Positions 13,644 to 20,777 of a DNA stretch of 21,996 nt are shown one piece after another. The notes below the pieces were generated by a model, which was given only the letters and a program-made list of their open reading frames with translations, ran no database searches and was not told the origin of the DNA. The position numbers and the translations under genes are program-made. The stretch comes from DATAVB01 sp040414495 (GTDB lineage: Bacteria > Actinomycetota > Actinomycetes > Mycobacteriales > QHCD01): the NCBI GenBank assembly GCA_040414495.1, contig JBEDUI010000016.1:1-21996 (forward strand). The letters are read 5' to 3'. Numbering within the stretch: position 1 is the first letter of the stretch; each line of letters opens with the position of its first letter.

Positions 13644-14369
13644 TTACCGCAAAGCTTGGCGCAGGAACCGCAGTAGCTGCCCGATTCCGGCCACCGAGAA
13701 CGCTACCGCGACTGCTGCTCCGGCCACCGCGATCCGGTCTGCGACCTCCGGCTGGATCGCACACCCCAGCAACAAGAACGTCACCAGAATGACGCGCGTC
13801 GGACGTTCCCATACGGTCACAACACCGACCTCATCGACGTCCAATCCGGCCGCCCGAGCCCGCATGTATTCCTGCAGAAAAGTCAGCCCGGCACCGACGC
13901 CGACCAGCCAACCAGGGGCGCCCAAGAGCCACAATGCCAACAGGTACGCCGTATCGGCGAGCCGGTCGGCCAGCGCGTCAGCAACCGCGCCGAATCCGGT
14001 CGCCCGTTCCCGCAGCGCCGCCAGCGCACCGTCCAGATTGTCCAACAGTCCAGACAGGACAGTCACCACGGCCGCGAGCCACAGCCAGCCACCACCAAGT
14101 GCCGCGAATACCGGCACAGAACCAGCCACGAGCAGCGCTGCCGCCGTCACCACGATCGGAGCGAGTCCGATCACCGCCAACGGCCGCGCAATCACATAAC
14201 ACAGGGACAACCAGCCCCGTACCAACAGCGACGGCTCCAGCCCGGAATGCAGCGCCGACCAGCGCCGCAGATATTCGGCGCGATCGGGAATCCGAAGGGG
14301 AACACGAAAGCGATCGGAACTCCGGTCGCGACCGAAAAACCGGCTGCTAGCCCGACCGCGACTTCGCAC
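13644..14369 (-). CDS. CDP-alcohol phosphatidyltransferase family membrane protein
   Basis: The protein would join a CDP-linked lipid to an alcohol acceptor, or the reverse, at the membrane. The signature is DNLDGALAALRERATGFGAV with the closing ADALAD: all four aspartates and both glycines of D-x2-D-G-x2-A-R-x8-G-x3-D-x3-D are in place, but the Arg is Ala. Several hydrophobic helices surround it (LAVIGLAPIVVTAAALLVAG, WLWLAAVVTVLSGLL, and RVILVTFLLLGCAI near the end). EYLRRWSALHSG near the N-terminus is a conserved-looking lead-in. The frame stays open far upstream across the SIMPL gene, so the start is uncertain. GTG at 14367-14369 gives 241 residues and follows the SIMPL stop by 23 nt; there is no strong ribosome-binding site. 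It is the third gene of a metF operon; its lipid product is unknown. Confidence 0.8.
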   Translation of the reverse strand: MRSRGRASSRFFGRDRSSDRFRVPLRIPDRAEYLRRWSALHSGLEPSLLVRGWLSLCYVIARPLAVIGLAPIVVTAAALLVAGSVPVFAALGGGWLWLAAVVTVLSGLLDNLDGALAALRERATGFGAVADALADRLADTAYLLALWLLGAPGWLVGVGAGLTFLQEYMRARAAGLDVDEVGVVTVWERPTRVILVTFLLLGCAIQPEVADRIAVAGAAVAVAFSVAGIGQLLRFLRQALR

Positions 14370-14392
14370 GCGGGCCAGAATGCGACCGGGTA

Positions 14393-15010
14393 TCAGCCGA
14401 GCAGCGTCCACTCGACCTCGACGGTCGCGCTGATTTCGCTCTGCCCGGGCTCCACCGACATGCCCAGGCTGACTGGCTCGGCTGGCAACGCACGACGATG
14501 AACCGCGCCTCCGCCGCCGACGTTGATGTGATGCACCGGACCGAGCGCGCGGCCAGCCAATTGCGAATATTGCGTCGCTTTTGCCTCGGCATCGCGCCAG
14601 GCCGCTTCGCGCGCCAGCCGATACAGCTCCGTCGTGTCCGAAAAGGACAATGTCAGTTGCTGTAGTCGAGCCGCCCGGCCACCGGCTTTGATCACCGCGC
14701 CGGTCAACTCGCCGGCCGTGGCGATATCCCGCAGCCGAGCGGTGAGTTGCTGGGTGGCGCGGTAGACCCGGGCTAGTCGCTGCCGCTCCTCCCAACGGCT
14801 ATTGACCGATGCGGAGCCTGTTTGCAGGTCTTCGTCATCCACGCCGGCGGCCTTGAGCACAGCCAGCATGGCGTTCAACGACCGAGTCGCGGTATCGAGC
14901 GCCGCGGCTGGCGATTCGTCGACGGCTTCGGCGCTAACGACCAGTACGAGCAGATCCGGGGTGCCGGTGGCGACACCGAGTCCGCTGACCGTGATCCGGT
15001 CCTCAGGCAC
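14393..15010 (-). CDS. SIMPL-domain (DUF541) protein
   Basis: The 205-residue protein is one SIMPL/DUF541 domain. It starts ITVSGLGVATGTPDLLVLVVSAEA and continues with ALDTATRSLNAMLAVLKAAGVDDEDLQTGS, a helix followed by the DLQT element typical of the family, then LTLSFSDTTELYRLAREAAW and DAEAKATQYSQLAGRALG. It closes with SVEPGQSEISATVEVEWTL. Homologues are periplasmic or surface proteins of unclear function, and some form oligomeric rings. No signal peptide is visible here, so a cytoplasmic site is likely. GTG 15010 overlaps the metF stop by 8 nt, showing translational coupling with metF. Confidence 0.88.
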   Translation of the reverse strand: MPEDRITVSGLGVATGTPDLLVLVVSAEAVDESPAAALDTATRSLNAMLAVLKAAGVDDEDLQTGSASVNSRWEERQRLARVYRATQQLTARLRDIATAGELTGAVIKAGGRAARLQQLTLSFSDTTELYRLAREAAWRDAEAKATQYSQLAGRALGPVHHINVGGGGAVHRRALPAEPVSLGMSVEPGQSEISATVEVEWTLLG

Positions 15011-15887
15011 GAGCGGGCAACCCGAGACTGGCCCACACGTCGCGGGTCGCCGTCGACCGGTTCAGCGTTATGAAATGCAACCCGGGCGCGCCGGCCGCCA
15101 ACAGGCCCTCGCACAGGTCCGCCGCCGCGGCAATGCCGATTTCCCGTACCGCGGCCGCATCGTCCTTGACCGCCATGATCCGCTCGGCCAGATCGGGCGG
15201 GAAAATATCGCCAGAAAGAATGCCGAACCGTTCGATCTGCCGAATATTCGTCACCGGCATGATTTCCGGAATGATCGGAATATCGCAGCCGAGCGCGGTG
15301 ACCCGGTCGCGGAACCGCAGGTAGTCATCGACGTAGAAGAACATCTGAGTGATAGCGAAATCCGCGCCCGCACGGCATTTGGAGACGAACGCCCGCGCGT
15401 CGGCGTCGATGTCTGTCGACTGTGGATGGCCGGCTGGATGAGCGGCGACGCCGACACAGAAATCGCCGTGTGCCTTGACCAGTCGCACCAGTTCCTCGGC
15501 GTACTCGACCCCCTCGGGGTGCTTCACCCACGGCGCCCGCGGGTCGCCCGGTGGGTCGCCGCGCAACGCGAGCACGTTGCGCACACCGGCATCCGCGTAC
15601 TGTCCGATGATCTGCCGGAGCTCAGCTACCGAATGGTTGACCGCGGTCAGGTGCGCCAGCGGCATCAGCGTCGTCTCGGTGGCGATGCGTTCGGTCATCC
15701 GGACCGTGCCGGCCCGCGTGGACCCGCCCGCCCCGTAGGTCACCGACACGAACGACGGCTGCAACGGTTCGAGCTGGCGGATCGACTTCCAGAGCTGACG
15801 CTCGCCCGCCTCGTCCTTGGGCGGGAAAAACTCAAACGAGAACGTCGGCGCTCCGTTGGCAAGGCACTCACGCACGGTCCGATTCAT
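15003..15887 (-). CDS. metF: Methylenetetrahydrofolate reductase (MetF)
   Basis: The 294-residue FAD enzyme reduces 5,10-methylene-THF to 5-methyl-THF for methionine synthesis in the cytoplasm. Motifs: TFSFEFFPPKDEAGE near residues 15-29 (with the catalytic Glu of the family), VSVTYGAGGSTRAGT near 47-61, HLTAVNHSVAEL near 79-90, NVLALRGDPPGD near 103-114, GVAAHPAGHPQS, QMFFYVDDYLRF and IIPEIMPVTNIRQ. Length is normal for the short bacterial form. ATG 15887 has no Shine-Dalgarno sequence but lies 6 nt after a TACCCT box, so the transcript may be leaderless. It is the first gene of a three-gene minus-strand operon and is divergent from crtI. Confidence 0.95.
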   Translation of the reverse strand: MNRTVRECLANGAPTFSFEFFPPKDEAGERQLWKSIRQLEPLQPSFVSVTYGAGGSTRAGTVRMTERIATETTLMPLAHLTAVNHSVAELRQIIGQYADAGVRNVLALRGDPPGDPRAPWVKHPEGVEYAEELVRLVKAHGDFCVGVAAHPAGHPQSTDIDADARAFVSKCRAGADFAITQMFFYVDDYLRFRDRVTALGCDIPIIPEIMPVTNIRQIERFGILSGDIFPPDLAERIMAVKDDAAAVREIGIAAAADLCEGLLAAGAPGLHFITLNRSTATRDVWASLGLPARA

Positions 15888-15893
15888 GCGTAA

Positions 15894-15899
15894 AGGGTA
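15894..15899 (-). promoter_or_regulatory. Probable -10 box for metF
   Basis: TACCCT on the minus strand ends 6 nt before the metF ATG, a distance that would place the transcription start at the initiation codon. No clear -35 box is seen. Confidence 0.4.
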
Positions 15900-16114
15900 G
15901 TGGTTCGGTACGCCGGCCGGCCGGTTACCCAGCGCGACCCGACCGGTAGCGGCCCGCAGCCGCGGCTCACAACCGGTCGTTGCGGCCGACTTCCGACGCG
16001 GCCAACGGCGTTCGATTGCGCAACTTCCCCGGCCTGCGACGGATCGGCGGCCGCGCTCCCCCGCGCCTGTGTCACTGCTCCAACGGGTGGAGCAGAGTCA
16101 CACGCGGCGCGGTG

Positions 16115-16210
16115 GAGTCGATGCCCGGTGGAGTCGATGCCCGCCCGAGCCGAGGCTCCGGCGAGACGAGACTCCAACGAGACGAGACTCCGGCGAGACG
16201 GGTCGGAATC
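16115..16210 (+). repeat. 16-bp tandem array upstream of crtI
   Basis: Six consecutive 16-bp units start at 16115, 16131, 16147, 16163, 16179 and 16195, each opening GAGNCGA or GAGACG. Examples are GAGACGAGACTCCAAC (16163-16178) and GAGACGAGACTCCGGC (16179-16194); the first two units differ only in their last bases. A 16-bp period is not a multiple of three, which argues against coding. The array sits in the 469-nt gene-free stretch between metF and crtI; no other structure was recognised there apart from promoter-like boxes. Confidence 0.9.
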
Positions 16211-16342
16211 TGCAGAACCAGTCGGACGCGGCGCCGGCTGGGCCCTCGGGGATCAACACCGCCGGAGAGCTCGGACACTGCGGCGCTCCGGGCCCGACCG
16301 TTTACCCGGCAGGCCAGCGCACCCGCCCAGCTCAGCCCGCCG

Positions 16343-16348
16343 TACGCT
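16343..16348 (+). promoter_or_regulatory. Possible -10 box for leaderless crtI
   Basis: TACGCT lies 8 nt before the chosen GTG start at 16357, which has no ribosome-binding site. The distance suits a transcript beginning at or next to the start codon. A matching -35 box is not evident. Confidence 0.4.
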
Positions 16349-16356
16349 CGGATGCC

Positions 16357-17820
16357 GTGCGTACCGTCACTGGCCCGACCGACCGGATCGTCGTCGTAGG
16401 GGCGGGTCTGGCCGGACTAGCCGCGGCGCTGCGTCTGGCCGGCGCCGGCCGCGAGGTGACCGTCCTCGACAAAAGCGACGCCCCCGGCGGACTGGCCGGC
16501 CAATTCGACATCGACGGCTACAGCTTCGACACCGGCCCGACCGTGCTCACGCTGCCCGACGTACTCGAGCAGACCCTGGCCAGCGTCGAGGAAAAACTCG
16601 AGGACTGGCTCGAGTTGCTTCCGTTGGACCCGATCTACCGGGCGTTCTACCCCGGCGGCGAACACCTCGACATACGGGCCGACCCGGAAGCCACCGCGGC
16701 CGGTATCGCCGAGTTCGCCGGCCCGAAGGAGGCCGCTGGTTACCGGCGGTTCGTCGACTGGCTGCGCGCGCTGCACCAGACCCAGCTGCGGCACTTCATC
16801 GACCGCAACATCGACTCCCCGCTGCAGTTGCTCGGTCGGCCGTTGGCCCGGCTGGCCGCGGTGGGCGGGTTCGGCCGGTTGGAGCCGGCAGTCGCCCGGT
16901 ACCTATGCGATCCCCGGGTACGCCGGCTTTTCACCTTCCAGTCCTTGTACGTCGGGCTTTCGCCGTACGAGGCTTTGGCGCTGTACGCCGTGATCGCGTA
17001 CATGGACACCGTCGGCGGCGTCGTCTTCCCGCGCGGCGGGATTCATGCGGTGCCGCAGGCGTTGGCCGGCGCGGCGGCCAAACACGGGGTGCAACTGCGG
17101 TACGGAACCGAGGTCAGCCAGATCGAGACCGCCGGCGGCCGGGCCCGCGCGGTGCGTACCGCCGACGGCGAACGCATCGCCGCCGACGCCGTCGTACTCG
17201 CCACCGACCTGCCCACTGCCGCCCGCGACCTGCTTGGGTTGAAGCCCAGGAAACTGAGGCTGGCGCCGTCCTGCGTACTGCTGCACGTAGGCAGCACCGC
17301 CCGATACAGCAAGATCGCGCACCACAACATCCACTTTGGACAGACCTGGCGGCGTACGTTCGACGAGCTGATCACGGATGGCTCGTTGATGAGCGATCCG
17401 TCATTGCTGGTGACGAACCCGACCCGGACCGACCCGGCACTGGCTCCGGCCGGGCGGCAGACGTACTACGTCCTGGCCCCGACCCCCAACCTCGAAGCTG
17501 GCATCGACTGGTCGGTCATCGGACCGCGGTACGAGGCCGAGCTGCTGGCGACGCTGCAACAGCGCGGCTACACCGGTTTCACGGACGGCATCGAGGTGCA
17601 CAGGCTGATCACGCCGGCCGATTGGCGGGCGGCCGGGCTCACCGCGGGCACGCCGTTCGCGGCGGCGCACACCTTCGGGCAGACCGGACCGTTCCGGCCG
17701 GCCAACCTGGTGCGTGGGTTCGAGAACGTGGTGCTTGCCGGCGCTTGGACGCATCCGGGAGTGGGCGTTCCGATGGTATTGATCTCGGGTCGGCTGGCGG
17801 CCGAACGGATCACCGGCTAA
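16357..17820 (+). CDS. crtI: Phytoene desaturase (CrtI)
   Basis: The 487-residue FAD-dependent desaturase would convert phytoene stepwise to lycopene or a related polyene at the membrane. The Rossmann motif IVVVGAGLAGLAAALRLAGAG begins near residue 10, followed by LDKSDAPGGLAGQF, YSFDTGPTVLTLPDVLEQ and, at the C-terminus, NVVLAGAWTHPGVGVPMVLI. Length and order are standard for CrtI. The frame is open upstream to 16069, but that stretch runs through the 16-bp array and lacks family similarity. GTG 16357 places the Rossmann fold at the usual distance. With crtB two genes downstream it is the best candidate for the first desaturation; the paralogue at 5917-7392 would act later. Confidence 0.9.
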   Translation: MRTVTGPTDRIVVVGAGLAGLAAALRLAGAGREVTVLDKSDAPGGLAGQFDIDGYSFDTGPTVLTLPDVLEQTLASVEEKLEDWLELLPLDPIYRAFYPGGEHLDIRADPEATAAGIAEFAGPKEAAGYRRFVDWLRALHQTQLRHFIDRNIDSPLQLLGRPLARLAAVGGFGRLEPAVARYLCDPRVRRLFTFQSLYVGLSPYEALALYAVIAYMDTVGGVVFPRGGIHAVPQALAGAAAKHGVQLRYGTEVSQIETAGGRARAVRTADGERIAADAVVLATDLPTAARDLLGLKPRKLRLAPSCVLLHVGSTARYSKIAHHNIHFGQTWRRTFDELITDGSLMSDPSLLVTNPTRTDPALAPAGRQTYYVLAPTPNLEAGIDWSVIGPRYEAELLATLQQRGYTGFTDGIEVHRLITPADWRAAGLTAGTPFAAAHTFGQTGPFRPANLVRGFENVVLAGAWTHPGVGVPMVLISGRLAAERITG

Positions 17821-17910
17821 CCGTCCGCGCGCCGTATTCACGCAACAGACAGATGACCGCCACCTGGATCTTTCCGCTCGTTACCTCGCGCTGTCTGGCA
17901 CGATGTTTTG

Positions 17911-19422
17911 GTGCCCGCTGCCGATCCGACCCCACACCGTACGGTCGGAGCGCGGCGCGCGCGGTGGACCGGTGTGGTCGGCGTGCTTTTCTGCCTTGTC
18001 GGTTCCTACGGCGCCGGTGCGCTCTCGGTGCACGACCCTACGGCGCACTGGCCTGTGCTCGGTTCGCTGCGGCACGGCTCGGGTCCGCAGGTCGCGCTGA
18101 CGTTCGTCTACATCGGGGTGGCGGTGCTGCTGGTCTCCTGGCTGTTCCTCGGCCGGGTCATCCGCAACGGGCAGAGCACGCCGAGCCCACGCGAGCTGTT
18201 GGCCACCTGCGCCTGGTGGGGCGTGCCGCTGCTGCTGTCGATCCCCTTGTTCAGCCGCGACGTGTGGAGCTACGCCGCGCAGGCGCACCTGACCGCCGCC
18301 GGTCTCGACCCGTACCAGGCCGGACCGGACCAGATGCCCGGCCCGTACCTCGACGAGGTGCAGCGCGTCTGGGTCGACTCGCCCGCACCGTACGGACCGC
18401 TGTGGCTCTCGGCCGGCCGGCTGATCGGGCTGGCCACGGGCAATCACGTCTACGTGACCGCGATCTGCATGCGGCTGCTCTCGGTACTGGGCGTGCTGCT
18501 GCTGGCCCGGTACCTGCCCCGGCTGGCGCGCGCTTTCGGGGGCGACCCGCGGATGGCGTTGTGGCTCGTGCTGGCCAACCCGCTGCTGTTGCTGCACCTG
18601 GTCTCCGGTGGCCACAACGACGCGCTGATGATGGGCCTGGGCGTCGCCGGCCTGGCCCTGGTAGTGGAGCGTCGGCACTGGGCGATCGGCGTGGTGCTGG
18701 TGACACTGGGCGTGGCGGTGAAGGCCCCGATCGCCCTCGTGCTGGCGTTCTGCGTACCGATGCACGCCGCCACCGTCGGCGGGCAGAAGGCGTGGTGGCG
18801 CGCCCTGGCCCGGGTCGGCGGGGTGGCGCTGGTGACGTTCACCATCGTGACCCTGGCCAGTGGCTTCGGGCTCGGTTGGGTGACTCACCTCAATACTGCC
18901 GGCGACCTGGTGAGTTGGGTCTCGGTGTCGACCGGGTTGGCGTTGCTGGGCAGCAGGATCGGGCATCTGTTCGGGTTCGGCGGGCTGACCGATCCGCTGG
19001 TGTCGGCGTTCCGACTCTCCGGCGAATTGGTGGCGATCGCGCTGGCCGGTCTGCTGTGGATCGGGGTGTGCCGGCAGCAGCCGATCAACATCAGCCGGGT
19101 CGCCCGGGCGCTGGGCATGGCGCTGACCGTGTTGGTGCTGCTCGGACCGATCGTGCAACCGTGGTACCTGCTATGGCCCCTGAGCATCCTGGCCGCCGTG
19201 CCGCTGACCCCCCGCTGGCAGACCGTCATCGCCGGCGTGACGGTCTGGGCTTCGCTGCTGGTCACCCCGCAGGGCGCGACGCTGTTCAACCACCCGATCG
19301 CGGTCGGCGCGGCCACGGTGGCGGCGATCGTCGGTGCGCTGGTCGTACTCGGTCCGCAGGATCAGGCGCCGATGGGCACTCGTCCCGGACCGCGCGGCAC
19401 GCTGGCGACCACGAAGTCGTGA
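17911..19422 (+). CDS. mptB: Polyprenol-phosphate-mannose-dependent alpha-1,6-mannosyltransferase (MptB-like)
   Basis: The roughly 503-residue polytopic membrane protein belongs to the GT-C group. MptB-type enzymes extend the alpha-1,6-mannan core of lipomannan, using polyprenyl-phosphate mannose on the outer face of the membrane. Key features are the loop LFSRDVWSYAAQAHLTAAGLDPY (about residues 112-134, with the Asp expected of GT-C catalysis), VWVDSPAPYGPLWL, HLVSGGHNDALMMGLGVAGL and the late VQPWYLLWPL. More than ten hydrophobic helices are visible. The start is GTG 17911 or the adjacent TTG 17908. It lies between crtI and crtB; 7 nt separate it from crtB. It probably serves cell-envelope mannan rather than carotenoids, although mannosylation of a pigment cannot be excluded. 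Confidence 0.87.
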   Translation: MPAADPTPHRTVGARRARWTGVVGVLFCLVGSYGAGALSVHDPTAHWPVLGSLRHGSGPQVALTFVYIGVAVLLVSWLFLGRVIRNGQSTPSPRELLATCAWWGVPLLLSIPLFSRDVWSYAAQAHLTAAGLDPYQAGPDQMPGPYLDEVQRVWVDSPAPYGPLWLSAGRLIGLATGNHVYVTAICMRLLSVLGVLLLARYLPRLARAFGGDPRMALWLVLANPLLLLHLVSGGHNDALMMGLGVAGLALVVERRHWAIGVVLVTLGVAVKAPIALVLAFCVPMHAATVGGQKAWWRALARVGGVALVTFTIVTLASGFGLGWVTHLNTAGDLVSWVSVSTGLALLGSRIGHLFGFGGLTDPLVSAFRLSGELVAIALAGLLWIGVCRQQPINISRVARALGMALTVLVLLGPIVQPWYLLWPLSILAAVPLTPRWQTVIAGVTVWASLLVTPQGATLFNHPIAVGAATVAAIVGALVVLGPQDQAPMGTRPGPRGTLATTKS

Positions 19423-19429
19423 GCCGGCG

Positions 19430-20386
19430 GTGAGCTCGCGCGAGCTCGACGCGGCAGGTATCACCGATCCGGTACTGCGCCGGGCTTTCACCGAGGCGCG
19501 CGGTCTGCATGCCCGGCACGGTCGCAGCTACTTCCTGGCCACCCGGCTGCTGCCGCTGGCCAAGCGGCCACACATCCATGCCCTCTACGGATTCGCCCGC
19601 TACGCCGACGATCTGGTCGACCACCTCGGCCCGACCCGGCCCGACGGCCCGGCCGTACGGGCGGCGGCGGCCGAGCTGGACATGCTGCAGGCGACCATTA
19701 CCGGCGATGCGCCCAGCACGGTCCCGGTGGTGGCCGCGGCCCGCGAAACGATGCGCCGGTACGACCTGCCGGCCGCGCACATGCTGGATTTTCTCGCCTC
19801 GATGCGGGCCGATCTGAGCGTTGGTACGTACCAGCGCTATTCGGATTTGGAACGCTACATGTGGGGCTCGGGTGCGGTGATCGGTCTGCTGCTCCTGCCG
19901 ATTCTGGGGTCCACTGTGGACTCTGCGATTGCCGCTCCGTACGCGGCTGATCTGGGTGTGGCGTTCCAGCTGACCAACTTCATTCGCGACGTCGGCGAGG
20001 ATCTGCACCGGGACCGGATTTATCTGCCGGCCGAGGATTTGGCCGCGTTCGGCGTGGACGCGGACCGGTTGCGCCGGGGCGTGGTGGACGGGCCGGTACG
20101 GCGGTTGTTGGCCTTCGAGATCGCCCGCAACCGGGAGATCTACCGAGCCGCGCTGCCGGGGATACGGCTGCTGGACCCGAGCAGCCGACCGTGTGTGCAG
20201 GCCGCATACCGGCTCTATTCGGGAATTCTCGACCAGATCGAACGCTGCGATTACCAGGTCCTGGACCGGCGGGTCAGCGTGCCGGGTTGGCGACGGGCCG
20301 CACTGGCGGCACCGGCCCTGGCCGCTCTGGCTACGAACGCCCGTGCGGTAACGATTTCGCGGTCAGGAAGTGCGGGCAGGCGCTGA
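19430..20386 (+). CDS. crtB: Phytoene synthase (CrtB)
   Basis: The 318-residue enzyme condenses two geranylgeranyl diphosphates to phytoene, the first committed carotenoid step. Both aspartate-rich motifs are present: YADDLVD with Asp60, Asp61 and Asp64, and NFIRDVGEDLHRDRIYLP with Asp187 and Asp191. RSYFLATRLLP near residues 32-42 and the YMWGSGAVIGLLLLPILG segment also fit. The latter and the QLTNFIRDVGED context favour phytoene synthase over squalene or dehydrosqualene synthases, but substrate length cannot be proven from motifs. GTG 19430 follows the mannosyltransferase stop by 7 nt and gives a normal N-terminus. The 3' end overlaps the convergent MerR gene by 56 nt. Confidence 0.93.
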   Translation: MSSRELDAAGITDPVLRRAFTEARGLHARHGRSYFLATRLLPLAKRPHIHALYGFARYADDLVDHLGPTRPDGPAVRAAAAELDMLQATITGDAPSTVPVVAAARETMRRYDLPAAHMLDFLASMRADLSVGTYQRYSDLERYMWGSGAVIGLLLLPILGSTVDSAIAAPYAADLGVAFQLTNFIRDVGEDLHRDRIYLPAEDLAAFGVDADRLRRGVVDGPVRRLLAFEIARNREIYRAALPGIRLLDPSSRPCVQAAYRLYSGILDQIERCDYQVLDRRVSVPGWRRAALAAPALAALATNARAVTISRSGSAGRR

Positions 20387-20729
20387 GCGGTTGATGGCGG
20401 CAGCGCGCCGTGTGCCGCAGTCCGTCGCGGATCGCGGTCAACTGGGCAATGTGCGCGTCGACCTCGCGGGCTCGTTCGGCCAGGAGCGCGCGCAGCGCGG
20501 CGTCCGCTGGACGTTCGGCCAGCAACTCGGTGATCTGGGCCAGGGTGAACCCGGCCGCGCGGGCGGCCCGGATACGGGTCAGCCGGGTCAGTATTTCGGG
20601 GCGGTACGCCCGCCGTAATCCGATCCGGGCATCAGCCTCGATCAGGCCTTTGCGCTCGTAAAAGCGCAGCGCCGAGGGGGTCAGCCCGCTGCGGCGGGCG
20701 ACGTCGGCGATGTCGAGCAGCTCGCTCAT
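20331..20729 (-). CDS. Short MerR-family regulator with a CueR-like cysteine pair
   Basis: The 132-residue regulator has the MerR DNA-binding wing, LLDIADVARRSGLTPSALRFYERKGLI (about residues 4-30), then RRAYRPEILTRLTRIRAARAAGFTL and a dimerisation helix. Its C-terminal tail has RCRHQPLSACPHF, two cysteines seven residues apart followed by Pro, resembling the metal-binding loop of CueR-type sensors; redox sensing is another option. No B12 domain of the LitR/CarH light-sensor kind is present. ATG 20729 is chosen; upstream GTG 20753 would start inside the operator. It is divergent from a glycosyltransferase whose promoter contains a perfect palindrome, and it overlaps crtB at the 3' ends. Confidence 0.9.
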   Translation of the reverse strand: MSELLDIADVARRSGLTPSALRFYERKGLIEADARIGLRRAYRPEILTRLTRIRAARAAGFTLAQITELLAERPADAALRALLAERAREVDAHIAQLTAIRDGLRHTARCRHQPLSACPHFLTAKSLPHGRS

Positions 20730-20739
20730 GTCGCTCCGG

Positions 20740-20770
20740 TTGACTTGAACCACGGTTCAAGTGCCAGCCT
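20740..20770 (+). promoter_or_regulatory. MerR-type promoter with operator in a 19-bp spacer
   Basis: TTGACT (20740-20745) and CAGCCT (20765-20770) are separated by 19 nt, the over-long spacing characteristic of MerR-activated promoters. The palindrome ACTTGAACCACGGTTCAAGT (20743-20762, perfect 9-bp arms) fills the spacer. The -10 box ends 7 nt before the glycosyltransferase ATG, so its transcript is predicted to be leaderless. The divergent merR gene starts 14 nt from the palindrome on the other side. Confidence 0.8.
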
Positions 20771-20777
20771 AGCGGCC

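Noticed and set aside
13259..13812. Two minus-strand frames giving repeating RYAV and HRPLR peptides
   Set aside because: They arise from the 20-bp array (three units make 60 nt), and they lack ribosome-binding sites and domains; the tandem DNA explains the peptide periodicity.
16069..16356. N-terminal extension of CrtI by 96 residues
   Set aside because: It passes through the 16-bp non-triplet array and has no similarity to CrtI; GTG 16357 gives the standard N-terminus.
17881..19158. 425-codon minus-strand frame rich in His, Gln and Pro
   Set aside because: It is the antisense shadow of the mptB-like gene, with low-complexity composition and no motif.
19334..19429. Earlier ATG start for crtB
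   Set aside because: It would overlap the mptB-like gene by 89 nt and add a basic tail foreign to phytoene synthases; GTG 19430 fits the family.
15900..19433. 1177-codon plus-strand open frame
   Set aside because: It spans crtI and mptB in another frame, is an Arg/Gly/Pro-rich shadow and shows no domain; crtI and mptB have strong family motifs.
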